Source: Paenibacillus sp. YYML68
Lineage (GTDB): Bacteria > Bacillota > Bacilli > Paenibacillales > NBRC-103111
Reading direction: 5' to 3'
DNA length: 64,000 bases
Assembly: GCF_027923405.1 (NCBI RefSeq)
Contig: NZ_BQYI01000001.1
Coordinates: 625,001-689,000 of the forward strand
Under the pieces are notes generated by a model. That model ran no database searches. It was given only the letters and a program-made list of their open reading frames with translations, and was not told where the DNA came from. Of the stretch, positions 37,403 to 44,845 are shown in pieces. The position numbers and the translations under genes are program-made. The number at the start of each line of letters is the position of its first letter. Positions within the stretch are counted from its first letter, which is position 1.

Positions 37403-37680
37403 TGAGGCTCGATAAATTTCTGAAGCTCTCGCGGCTGATCAAGCGGCGTACCGTAGCGAAGGACGTATCCGAGCAAGGCCGCGTATGGATTAACGGCAGA
37501 GAAGCGAAGCCGAGCAGCGCGGTGAAGGTCGGAGACGAGCTGACGGTGCAGTTCGGGCAGAAGCTCGTCACGATTCGCGTCGAGCTGTTGAGCGAATCGA
37601 CGCGGAAGGAAGATGCCGCGAAGATGTACACGCTGTTGAAGGAAGAGATGAATAAGCAGGAGACGGATTCTTTATTCTAA
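37402..37680 (+). CDS. rqcP: RqcP, S4-domain ribosome-quality-control factor (YabO)
   Basis: The 92-residue protein is an S4 RNA-binding domain (residues 1-60: RLDKFLKLSRLIKRRT, GRVWINGREAKPSSAVKVGDEL) with a short helical tail. RqcP works with RqcH on obstructed 50S subunits, stabilising tRNA while Ala tails are added. It starts in the hup stop codon (TAATG), so translation is coupled. A terminator follows. Confidence 0.94.
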   Translation: MRLDKFLKLSRLIKRRTVAKDVSEQGRVWINGREAKPSSAVKVGDELTVQFGQKLVTIRVELLSESTRKEDAAKMYTLLKEEMNKQETDSLF

Positions 37681-37715
37681 GCGGACCTCCGTCCTCTTGC
37701 GTGAATGCTGCTGGC

Positions 37716-37776
37716 AGCTTTGCCGCCTTGAGGAGTGCGCTTTCGATGGTACGGCGAGGTATGGCAAAGCTTTTTT
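37716..37776 (+). terminator. terminator after rqcP
   Basis: AGCTTTGCC (37716-37724) pairs with GGCAAAGCT (37763-37771), with inner pairs CCGCC/CGGCG, followed by TTTTTT. It separates rqcP from yabP. The rest of the 300-base gap to 37980 shows no gene; small frames there have no ribosome binding site. Confidence 0.8.
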
Positions 37777-37980
37777 CGTCGTATGAAGCGCGGTGGCTTC
37801 AGCCTCTGGGCACACTAACCATGCCGTTCTCTATTGCACACATAGAGCGCTTCACGGCGCGTTCCTTGGTCAAGGTTCTAAATACATGTCTCCTCCCATA
37901 GCCTATAGTAAACAAGCTTTGGCTCAGGGCTGCTTCTTAATTGAAGCGGGCTGGGCAAGGCGTCAGGAGGGGACGAACCT

Positions 37981-38265
37981 ATGGTGGAGCAACCGGGCAA
38001 GGTGAAACGTCAGGAGATCAAGATGCTGAATCGCAAGCTGCTCGAAGTATCTGGCGTCCTGAACGTAGAGAGCTTCGACAGCGAGGAGTTTTTGCTGGAA
38101 ACCGACAGCGGCTATCTGATGATTAAGGGGCAGAACCTGCATATCAAAAACTTGAGCCTTGATCAAGGGTTAGTGGCGATTGAAGGCTATGTCCATGAGC
38201 TGGCGTATCTCGATTCGAACGGGCAGGGCAAGTCCAAGGGGCTGTGGGGGAAGCTGTTTAAGTGA
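37981..38265 (+). CDS. yabP: sporulation protein YabP
   Basis: A 94-residue YabP/YqfC-family protein, with LLEVSGVLNVESFDSEEFLLETDSG-type core and GQNLHIKNLSLDQGLV. It is soluble and small and is needed for sporulation in the mother cell (sigma-E in Bacillus). AGGAGGGG precedes the ATG. It overlaps yabQ by 4 bases (GTGA), pairing the two sporulation genes. Confidence 0.92.
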   Translation: MVEQPGKVKRQEIKMLNRKLLEVSGVLNVESFDSEEFLLETDSGYLMIKGQNLHIKNLSLDQGLVAIEGYVHELAYLDSNGQGKSKGLWGKLFK

Positions 38266-38840
38266 CGCTACACGTCCAATTCCTTACGCTGGGCATGATG
38301 TGCGCGGGAGGCTTGTCACTAGGCGGCTTATTCGATCTGTACCGGGTGCTCTCTGGCCAGCTGAGAGTGCCGGTATGGCTTCGGGCCGTTCTCGATCTCG
38401 TGTACTGGCTCGCTGGAACCGTTATCGTATTCCTTCTGCTCTATGAGAGCAATTGGGGGGAAGTTCGCCCTTTCATCTTTCTCGGTCTAGGCATTGGTGT
38501 AACGCTTTACTTTTTGCTGTTTAGCCGTTCGGTGATCTGGGTAATTAACGGCATGATCCGCATCGTGCTATGGATCGCGCGTCTTCTCCGCCAGCTGGTC
38601 ATTATTTTCATTATACGACCAGCCATAGGACTGTATCGGCTTGCGCTTATTTTGTTTGGTTTTGTGTGCGCTGCCGCTATTTTCATGTACCGAGTTGTGT
38701 TACAATTGCTATACCCATTGTGGCGACTCGTTACTTGGCTGCTTCGACCGCTGGGCAGATGGCTGCGTATTCCAGTTCCAGGCTGGCTGCGGCAAGGGTA
38801 TGAACGGGTTGTGCGCCTGATCCGCAAGCTTTTCCAATGA
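38262..38840 (+). CDS. yabQ: sporulation membrane protein YabQ
   Basis: A 192-residue membrane protein with about four or five hydrophobic helices (roughly residues 5-25, 38-60, 68-86, 93-120 and 120-145) and a basic C-terminus. Bacillus YabQ localises to the outer forespore membrane and is required for cortex formation. Start GTG 38262 overlaps the yabP stop. divIC follows 20 bases later. Confidence 0.92.
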   Translation: MTLHVQFLTLGMMCAGGLSLGGLFDLYRVLSGQLRVPVWLRAVLDLVYWLAGTVIVFLLLYESNWGEVRPFIFLGLGIGVTLYFLLFSRSVIWVINGMIRIVLWIARLLRQLVIIFIIRPAIGLYRLALILFGFVCAAAIFMYRVVLQLLYPLWRLVTWLLRPLGRWLRIPVPGWLRQGYERVVRLIRKLFQ

Positions 38841-38860
38841 ATGAAGGAGGATTCTGAAGG

Positions 38861-39190
38861 ATGCAACCCAATTCTAAAGCCGTTCAGACTCAACTTCAGA
38901 GCAAAGGTGTCATTCGCAGACGCCGGTTGGTGATGCTGGTGATGATATGCTTTTTGAGCTGGGCAGGCGTAACGCTTTGGAATCAGAATGATAAGATTCA
39001 CGCACGCAAGGAGCAGGTTGCCGCATTGCAGGCGAAGCTGGCGGAGACGCAAGCGACGAATGACAGTGTGCAGCGCGAGCTCGAGCGGCTGAACGATCCG
39101 GAGTATGTGGAGCAGATGATTCGCAAGGAGCTGCAATATGTGAAGCCCGGCGAAACATTGTTTTATACCCCTCAATCAGGGGGCCGATAA
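38861..39190 (+). CDS. divIC: cell division protein DivIC (FtsB-like)
   Basis: The 109-residue bitopic protein has a short basic cytoplasmic N-terminus, one membrane segment (about 23-41), a coiled coil (about 45-80, KEQVAALQAKLAETQATNDSVQRELE kind of heptads) and the conserved ending NDPEYVEQMIRKELQYV. It binds FtsL and DivIB in the divisome outside the membrane. Length and order match Bacillus. Confidence 0.94.
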   Translation: MQPNSKAVQTQLQSKGVIRRRRLVMLVMICFLSWAGVTLWNQNDKIHARKEQVAALQAKLAETQATNDSVQRELERLNDPEYVEQMIRKELQYVKPGETLFYTPQSGGR

Positions 39191-39305
39191 CGATAAGCCG
39201 CACACAGCATTCCTTTGTTGACCGCAATGCATGGGTGCGTTATAATCGGCATAGCTTCGTTTTCTTATGTTTTTCTAACTATTTAAGGGAGGAACAGTTT
39301 ACTTT

Positions 39306-39794
39306 ATGGCAATTGAAGTGGGCAGCAAGCTGCAAGGTAAAGTTACAGGCATTACTCACTTTGGGGCGTTCGTTGAGCTATCCGAGGGAGTGACAGGGTT
39401 AGTTCATATCTCGGAGATTGCAGATAACTACGTCAAGGACGTGAACGATCATCTGAAGCTAGCCGATATCGTTACGGTGAAAGTGATTAATGTCGACAAG
39501 GACGGCAAGATCGGATTGTCCATCAAGCAAGCGGTGGACCGCCCTGCAGATGCCGCTCCTCCAACAAGGCCCGCTCGTTTTGAACGTCAAGGCGGAGACC
39601 GTGGCGGTGATCGTGGAGGCTTTAACCGAGGTGACCGTGGGGACCGCGGCAATCGTGGAGGCAAGCCACCCGTTGGCCGACTCAGCTTTGAGGACAAGAT
39701 GGCGCGTTTCTTGAAGGATAGTGAAGATCGAATTTCCTCCCTGAAGAAGAATACGGAAGGCAAGCGTGGCGGACGCGGTGCGCGTCGCGACTAG
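39306..39794 (+). CDS. yabR: S1-domain RNA-binding protein YabR with RG-rich linker
   Basis: The 162-residue protein has one S1 domain (residues 4-75: GSKLQGKVTGITHFGAFVEL and GLVHISEI), a Gly/Arg/Asp-rich linker (about 94-121, repeated DRGG and RGDRGNRGG) and a tail with SFEDKMARFLKDSEDRISSLK. Bacillus YabR is about 128 residues, so the RG linker is a lineage elaboration. It likely binds RNA or ribosomes; no enzyme motif. It lies before tRNA-Met, as in Bacillus. Confidence 0.92.
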   Translation: MAIEVGSKLQGKVTGITHFGAFVELSEGVTGLVHISEIADNYVKDVNDHLKLADIVTVKVINVDKDGKIGLSIKQAVDRPADAAPPTRPARFERQGGDRGGDRGGFNRGDRGDRGNRGGKPPVGRLSFEDKMARFLKDSEDRISSLKKNTEGKRGGRGARRD

Positions 39795-39866
39795 TCTGCT
39801 CCTAAGGTGACAGCCTGCTGTACGACTAGCGTGTGTCATCAGCACGATCAACTGAATATAACTGAC

Positions 39867-39903
39867 AAGCCGTTCGTACCTGCCCAGGTGAGCGGCTTTT
39901 TTG
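39867..39903 (+). terminator. terminator after yabR
   Basis: AAGCCG...ACCTG-ccc-AGGT...CGGCTT followed by TTTT. Confidence 0.9.
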
Positions 39904-39939
39904 CGTCCTGTCATCCAGTAAGCGTCGCTATAGCAAGCC

Positions 39940-39969
39940 TTGACAATCAGCTTCGCACTAAGCTATACT
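39940..39969 (+). promoter_or_regulatory. promoter of tRNA-Met
   Basis: TTGACA (39940-39945), 18 bases, TATACT (39964-39969). The start site would lie about 6 bases before the tRNA. Confidence 0.85.
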
Positions 39970-39981
39970 GATGCTTATTGT

Positions 39982-40055
39982 GGCGGCGTAGCTCAGCTGG
40001 CTAGAGCGTACGGTTCATACCCGTAAGGTCGGGGGTTCGATCCCCTCTGCCGCTA
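39982..40055 (+). tRNA. tRNA-Met, elongator (anticodon CAT)
   Basis: A 74-base cloverleaf without encoded CCA. The acceptor GGCGGCG pairs with TGCCGCT using terminal G-U pairs, the anticodon stem is TACGG/CCGTA and the anticodon CAT is at 40016-40018. A paired first base and no GGG/CCC anticodon stem exclude initiator tRNA. B. subtilis has a tRNA-Met before spoIIE too. Confidence 0.95.
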
Positions 40056-40070
40056 TTAGGAATGTACAAG

Positions 40071-40119
40071 AAGACCCTTGGTTCCGATGCACCGTTGTCG
40101 GAATGAGGGTCTTTGTTTT
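40071..40119 (+). terminator. terminator after tRNA-Met
   Basis: AAGACCCT...TTCCGAt/tCGGAA...AGGGTCTT followed by TGTTTTG. Confidence 0.85.
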
Positions 40120-40377
40120 GTTGCTGAGCTTACCAGGCTGCTGGTCGCGTTTATCGACTTGCATGGTCCTTGTCACACTGCCATTCGCCCTGTGCAGACT
40201 AGTTTTGTCGAGACAAGGTGCCCGCCTTGTGCAAATCGACATGTAAACACGTTTTCGCCATTCATTCGAAGCGAACGGCCTGCGAACGTGCGGTGACGAG
40301 TCTGTTTACATATTTATGTGTATGCGCTTACAACATTGGCTATAGAAGCACTCCTTCACATTTCGCAGGCTACCTGA

Positions 40378-40388
40378 TTTTGTCGGAA
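40378..40388 (+). promoter_or_regulatory. candidate Spo0A box upstream of spoIIE
   Basis: TTTGTCGGA matches the Spo0A box TTTGTCGAA at 8 of 9 positions. A second, weaker box in reverse (TTTGTCATA) overlaps the -35 at 40415-40423. Confidence 0.6.
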
Positions 40389-40413
40389 AAAACTTTGAGC
40401 CGACTTCCTGATT

Positions 40414-40446
40414 ATGACAAACTTTCTGTTGTGTAAAGGATATACT
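40414..40446 (+). promoter_or_regulatory. spoIIE promoter with 21-base spacer
   Basis: ATGACA (40414-40419), 21 bases, TATACT (40441-40446). Spo0A~P-activated sigma-A promoters of spoIIE and spoIIG in B. subtilis have abnormal 21-22-base spacers; the same length here is strong support. The rest of the 40120-40413 stretch shows only the Spo0A box. Confidence 0.75.
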
Positions 40447-40483
40447 AAGCCTACTAATAGCTTATGGGTGGTGTATCGAAATT

Positions 40484-42979
40484 ATGCTAAGAAATCAGCT
40501 CTTCAAACGAATGAGCTCGACAGGCTCGGAAAGCACGAGAAAACTGCGGGCATCCATCAAGGCTGCCTTCAATGAAAACAGACTCGTCCAAGCTGTCGTC
40601 GGTAAGAAGTGGTCGATCCTGCTGTTGTTCATGGCTTTCCTCCTCGGTCGGGCAATGATTCTCGACGAGCTGGCTCCATTCGGTGTCGCGATCTTTGCGG
40701 TCATGTACTTCCTGCGGCGAGAGCTGCTGCTATGGACGGCCGTGTTCGTGGCGGCGGGCAGCCTGTTCTCGGCAGATCCCGTGCATACGGGCTACGTGCT
40801 GGCGGAGATGGTCGTGTTCTTGCTCATGCAGAAGGGCGTTGAGCGGTTCCAGCGCTCCGATATCTCCTACGCCCCAGCGATGGTATTCATGACCGTATTC
40901 TTCGTGCAGATGTTCGCCTCTCTGTCAACTGAGGGGATGAGCTGGTACACGCTGATGATGATCGGCGTCGAGGCGCTGCTGAGCTTGATTCTGACCCATA
41001 TCTTCCTGCAGGCGCTGCCTGTATTCACCTTAACTCGTAAAAATTATAGTCTCAAAAATGAAGAGGTCATCTGTCTCATTATTCTGCTCGCCTCGGTCAT
41101 GACCGGAACGGTCGGCTGGACGGCCGGCTCACTTACGATTGAGCATGTGCTGTCGCGCTACTTGATCCTGCTGTTCGCCTTCGTCGGCGGGGCACCTCTT
41201 GGCGCCTCCGTCGGTGTCGTGTCCGGGCTCATTCTCAGTCTGGCCAACTCCAGTGCGATCTACCAGATGAGCCTGCTCGCCTTCGCCGGCATGCTCGCCG
41301 GATTGCTGCGGGAAGGGCGAAGGATGGCCGTTGCCTTCGGCATGCTGCTCGGCACGTCGATCTTATCGGTCTACCTCGGTAATCAATCGGAGATTATGAG
41401 CTCGACCTGGGAATCGGTGGCGGCGGCAGCACTGTTCCTGATGACCCCGAGGGGTGTAATTGAGATGCTTGCGAAGTACGTGCCGGGCACTCAGGAGAAT
41501 CTGAAGTCGCAGCACGATTATGCGAAGCGGGTTCGCGATGTGACGGCCCATCGGGTCGAGCAGTTCTCGGAGGTGTTCCGTCAGCTGTCGCGCAGCTTCA
41601 AGCAGATTACGGTCGATTCGCAGCCGCTCCGCAAGGAGGAGGAGGTCGGCCACTTCATGAATTCCGTCGCAGAGAAATCGTGCGCCACGTGCTGGAAGCG
41701 ACAGCAATGCTGGGACGAGCGATTTTACCAGACGTATAAATATATGACCGATATGATGACCGAGGTAGAGCTGAACCCGGGTATGTCGCGCAAGGAGCTA
41801 TCCAGTGAGTGGAAAAAAATATGTATCAAGCCCGATCAGGTGCTCGGCGTTATGCAGCAGCAATATCATATGTACAAGAACGATCAGCACTGGAAAAGGC
41901 AAATCATGGACAGTCGCCAGCTAGTCGCTGACCAGCTGTCCGGCGTCTCCCAGGTGATGGAGGATCTCGCGAAGGAGATCAAGCGGGAGGGGCAGGAGCT
42001 GTTCATGCAGGAGGAGCAAATTCGGTCCGCGCTGGAGGAGCTCGGCTTATCGATTCATTCGATCGATATTATTAGCCTTGATGAGGGCAATGTGGAGATC
42101 GAGATTATCCATCAGTACACAAGAGGCTTCGACGAGTGCCGTAAAATTATAGCGCCGCTGCTATCGGAAATCGTGGGCGAGCATATCGCCGTTAAGGAAG
42201 AGCAGCCGCTCGAGCGCAAGGAAGGCTACAGCACGGTCGTGTTCGGCTCGGCGAAGGAGTTCGAGGTCGAGACGGGGGTGGCAGGAGCGGCCAAGGGCGG
42301 CGACCTGCTGTCGGGCGACAGCTTCAGCACGATTGAGCTGGGCAACGGGAAGTTCGCGGTCGCGCTTAGCGATGGGATGGGCAACGGCGAGCGGGCACGT
42401 GCGGAGAGCAGTGCGGCGCTGTCGATCTTGCAGCAGCTCTTGAAGTCTGGGATGGATGAGAAGCTGGCGATTAAGTCGGTCAATTCCGTACTGATGCTGA
42501 GATCGTCCGACGAGGTGTTCGCCACGGTCGACGTCGCACTCATTGACCTGTATAGTGCGAATACGACGTTCATGAAGATCGGCTCGACGCCTAGCTTCAT
42601 TAAAAGAGGCGACGAGGTGTTCCCGGTGACGGCGAATAACTTGCCAGTCGGCATTCTGCAGGATCTCGACATCGATCTAGTCAGTGTACCGCTCAAGCAC
42701 GGGGACGTGCTCATTATGATGACAGATGGCATCTACGACGCACCTGGTCATGCGGTGAACAAGGAGCTGTGGATGAAACGGGTGATTTCGGAGATTGAGG
42801 CGGACCATCCACAGGACTTCGCTGACATTTTGCTGGAGCGGGTCGTACGTTACCACCACGGGGAAATCTATGACGATATGACGGTGATGGTCGCGCGCGT
42901 AGAGAAGTTCCAGCCGGAATGGGCGACCTTCCGAACGCCTCATGTGCAGCGTATTGAGCGCCCGAGAACCGTTAGCTAA
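40484..42979 (+). CDS. spoIIE: stage II sporulation protein E (PP2C phosphatase)
   Basis: The 831-residue protein has about ten membrane segments in its first 330 residues, a central FtsZ- and self-interaction region (about 340-590) and a C-terminal PP2C phosphatase (about 595-815) with SGDSFS, SDGMGNGERA and MTDGIYD metal motifs. SpoIIE sits at the polar septum and dephosphorylates SpoIIAA~P, which frees sigma-F in the forespore. Length agrees with Bacillus. The ATG at 40484 follows GGGTGG at long spacing. A Spo0A-type promoter lies upstream and a terminator follows. Confidence 0.98.
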   Translation: MLRNQLFKRMSSTGSESTRKLRASIKAAFNENRLVQAVVGKKWSILLLFMAFLLGRAMILDELAPFGVAIFAVMYFLRRELLLWTAVFVAAGSLFSADPVHTGYVLAEMVVFLLMQKGVERFQRSDISYAPAMVFMTVFFVQMFASLSTEGMSWYTLMMIGVEALLSLILTHIFLQALPVFTLTRKNYSLKNEEVICLIILLASVMTGTVGWTAGSLTIEHVLSRYLILLFAFVGGAPLGASVGVVSGLILSLANSSAIYQMSLLAFAGMLAGLLREGRRMAVAFGMLLGTSILSVYLGNQSEIMSSTWESVAAAALFLMTPRGVIEMLAKYVPGTQENLKSQHDYAKRVRDVTAHRVEQFSEVFRQLSRSFKQITVDSQPLRKEEEVGHFMNSVAEKSCATCWKRQQCWDERFYQTYKYMTDMMTEVELNPGMSRKELSSEWKKICIKPDQVLGVMQQQYHMYKNDQHWKRQIMDSRQLVADQLSGVSQVMEDLAKEIKREGQELFMQEEQIRSALEELGLSIHSIDIISLDEGNVEIEIIHQYTRGFDECRKIIAPLLSEIVGEHIAVKEEQPLERKEGYSTVVFGSAKEFEVETGVAGAAKGGDLLSGDSFSTIELGNGKFAVALSDGMGNGERARAESSAALSILQQLLKSGMDEKLAIKSVNSVLMLRSSDEVFATVDVALIDLYSANTTFMKIGSTPSFIKRGDEVFPVTANNLPVGILQDLDIDLVSVPLKHGDVLIMMTDGIYDAPGHAVNKELWMKRVISEIEADHPQDFADILLERVVRYHHGEIYDDMTVMVARVEKFQPEWATFRTPHVQRIERPRTVS

Positions 42980-42998
42980 TGAGCATATATGTCGAACG

Positions 42999-43040
42999 AG
43001 CCGTCTGGCGCTTATCGCGCGCAGGCGGCTTTCTTTTTTT
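42999..43040 (+). terminator. terminator after spoIIE
   Basis: AGCCGtCTGgCGC / GCGcgCAGgCGGCT followed by a long T-run. Confidence 0.92.
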
Positions 43041-43142
43041 TGACGCGTGCAAGTTTAGAATTCTCTCACCCCGCCCACACTAATATAATAGGATGTTCGA
43101 GGCTTGCCTACGAGATTCGAGTTCTCCAGGAGGGGTATCATA

Positions 43143-43916
43143 ATGAAGCAAATCATATTGATTACAGACGGCTGCTCGAACGCAGGCATTAGTCCAGTTA
43201 TCGCGGCGGCGCAGGCGAAGGCCGAAGGCATCATTGTTAATGTGATCGGAGTGTCGGACCTCGGTGAGACGGGACGGCTCGGCGCTTCGGAGATTGAAGA
43301 GATTGCGAAGGCGGGCGGCGGCATTAGTCGGATGGTGCGTCCGGTACAGCTGTCGCAGACGGTGCAGATGATGACGCGCAAGACGGTGATGCAGACGGTA
43401 CAGCGTGCCGTAGGAGAGGAGCTTCGAGTCATACTCGGGCATAGCCGTGTCGAGGCGCTGCCTCCTGAGCAGCGGTCCGAGGTTGTTCGGGTGATGGATG
43501 ACTGGGCAGAGAGGGCGAGCCTCAAGGTGGCTTTGCTCATCGACGCCAGCGCCAGTATGAAGCCGAAGCTGCAGGCAGTGAAGGAAGCGATCTACGATTT
43601 GCAGTTAAGTCTGCAGTCGAGAGAGGGGGAGAGCCTGCTGTCTGTATTTCATTTCCCAGGTAATGGCTCTGGTAAAGAGGAGGTCGAGTTGGACCTCGAT
43701 TGGACGAGAGATGTTGCAAACCTGAATCGATTGTTCTATAAATTAAACATGAAGGGTACGACACCGACCGGGCCCGCCCTCATAAAGGTCATTCAATTTA
43801 TATCCGGTTCAGCCGATGATAAAGGTAGACACGAACGTTCGAGCGTCGTTTCCTACGGGCACAGCAGCCCGGCTCAACGGCAAGGGGAAGGGATATGGAG
43901 TGACTACATCGTATAA
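43143..43916 (+). CDS. yabS: YabS, von Willebrand A-like protein
   Basis: A 257-residue protein with vWA features in unusual order. Residues 1-35 hold the LITDGCSN and GIIVNVIGVS pieces that normally end a vWA domain. The MIDAS start DASAS comes later (about residue 139) and the threonine motif GTTPTGPAL near residue 212. Metal-dependent protein binding is likely. ATG 43143 has AGGAGGGG; the upstream extension to 43104 lacks one. Its end overlaps yabT by 17 bases. The order spoIIE-yabS-yabT is that of Bacillus, where yabS is a sporulation-period gene. Confidence 0.88.
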   Translation: MKQIILITDGCSNAGISPVIAAAQAKAEGIIVNVIGVSDLGETGRLGASEIEEIAKAGGGISRMVRPVQLSQTVQMMTRKTVMQTVQRAVGEELRVILGHSRVEALPPEQRSEVVRVMDDWAERASLKVALLIDASASMKPKLQAVKEAIYDLQLSLQSREGESLLSVFHFPGNGSGKEEVELDLDWTRDVANLNRLFYKLNMKGTTPTGPALIKVIQFISGSADDKGRHERSSVVSYGHSSPAQRQGEGIWSDYIV

Positions 43917-44814
43917 GCCCTCGTTACCGACTGGAGCAATCGTAACAGGCACGTGGAACGGAAACCGATATGTCGTCGAACGGCTACTAGGTGAAGGTGC
44001 CAATGGTAAGGTTTATCTCGTCCGGCGTGGCAGCAAGACGTACGCGCTGAAGCTCGGCTTCGACACCGTCGATCATCAATCGGAGGTGAATGCGCTGAAG
44101 TCGATCGCGCGAGCGTCCGAATTTCGCAAGCATTGGATCGAAGCGGATGATCTCGACTGGCAGGGCAAGACGTATCCGTTCAGTGTGATGAGTTATATTA
44201 AAGGTAAGCCGCTGCATGAATTCATTCGTGACAACGGTACAGATTGGATGTACGTTATCGGCTTGAATCTGCTTCGCAAGCTGACGCAGCTGCATGCATG
44301 CGGTTATATATTCGGCGACCTGAAGCCGGAGAACGTGCTCCTTACGTCCTATGGTGAGGTGGAGCTGATCGATTTCGGAGGCGTGACGGCGAAGGGGCGT
44401 AGTGTGAAGCAATTTACCGAAGCATATGATCGAGGGTATTGGAATGCAGGCGGTCGTGTCGCGGATGAGGCTTACGATCTGTTCGCCTTCGCGGCGTTAC
44501 TGGTGCATGCTGCCGGAGACGGCCGCCGCTTCGAGCAGGCGATGGGGATGCTTCCGCAAACCCGGAGTAGCGAGGGACTCGTGGAGCTGGTGTCGAGCAC
44601 GCCGCCGCTGCGCACGGTCGAGCCGATCCTGCGGCAGGCGCTAACAGGCCGATACGACAGCTCACGTAAGGCGCTGGCGGACTGGAGAGCCAGAAGCGTA
44701 CACGCCGCACGTCCTGCACAGCCGGTCCGTAAGCAGCATGGGGGATGGATCCAAGTCTGCTTCACCGCCTCCGTCGTGCTGTTCGCGGCAGCGATGTACT
44801 TCGCGTGGCCCTAA
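43900..44814 (+). CDS. yabT: membrane-anchored Ser/Thr protein kinase YabT
   Basis: A 304-residue Hanks-type kinase with glycine loop GEGANGKVYLV (about residues 30-40), ATP lysine in YALKLGF, catalytic loop GDLKPEN (about 143-149), IDFGGVT for the DFG segment and a C-terminal membrane anchor (about 282-302). The catalytic HRD is YIFGD, so the usual histidine-arginine pair is not kept. Bacillus YabT is DNA-activated, sits at the septum and phosphorylates RecA and AbrB. GTG 43900 follows AAGGGGAAGGG and matches Bacillus length; the frame opens at 43816 inside yabS. Confidence 0.92.
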   Translation: MTTSYKPSLPTGAIVTGTWNGNRYVVERLLGEGANGKVYLVRRGSKTYALKLGFDTVDHQSEVNALKSIARASEFRKHWIEADDLDWQGKTYPFSVMSYIKGKPLHEFIRDNGTDWMYVIGLNLLRKLTQLHACGYIFGDLKPENVLLTSYGEVELIDFGGVTAKGRSVKQFTEAYDRGYWNAGGRVADEAYDLFAFAALLVHAAGDGRRFEQAMGMLPQTRSSEGLVELVSSTPPLRTVEPILRQALTGRYDSSRKALADWRARSVHAARPAQPVRKQHGGWIQVCFTASVVLFAAAMYFAWP

Positions 44815-44845
44815 TGAGCCCAGTATGAATGAGTTATAGTGATGA

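Noticed and set aside
37886-37915. Sigma-E promoter before yabP
   Set aside because: AAATACA and CATAGCCT are only loose matches with a short spacer; not listed as a feature although sigma-E control is expected.
37701-37980. Small open frames between rqcP and yabP
   Set aside because: They overlap the terminator or yabP and lack ribosome binding sites and family resemblance.
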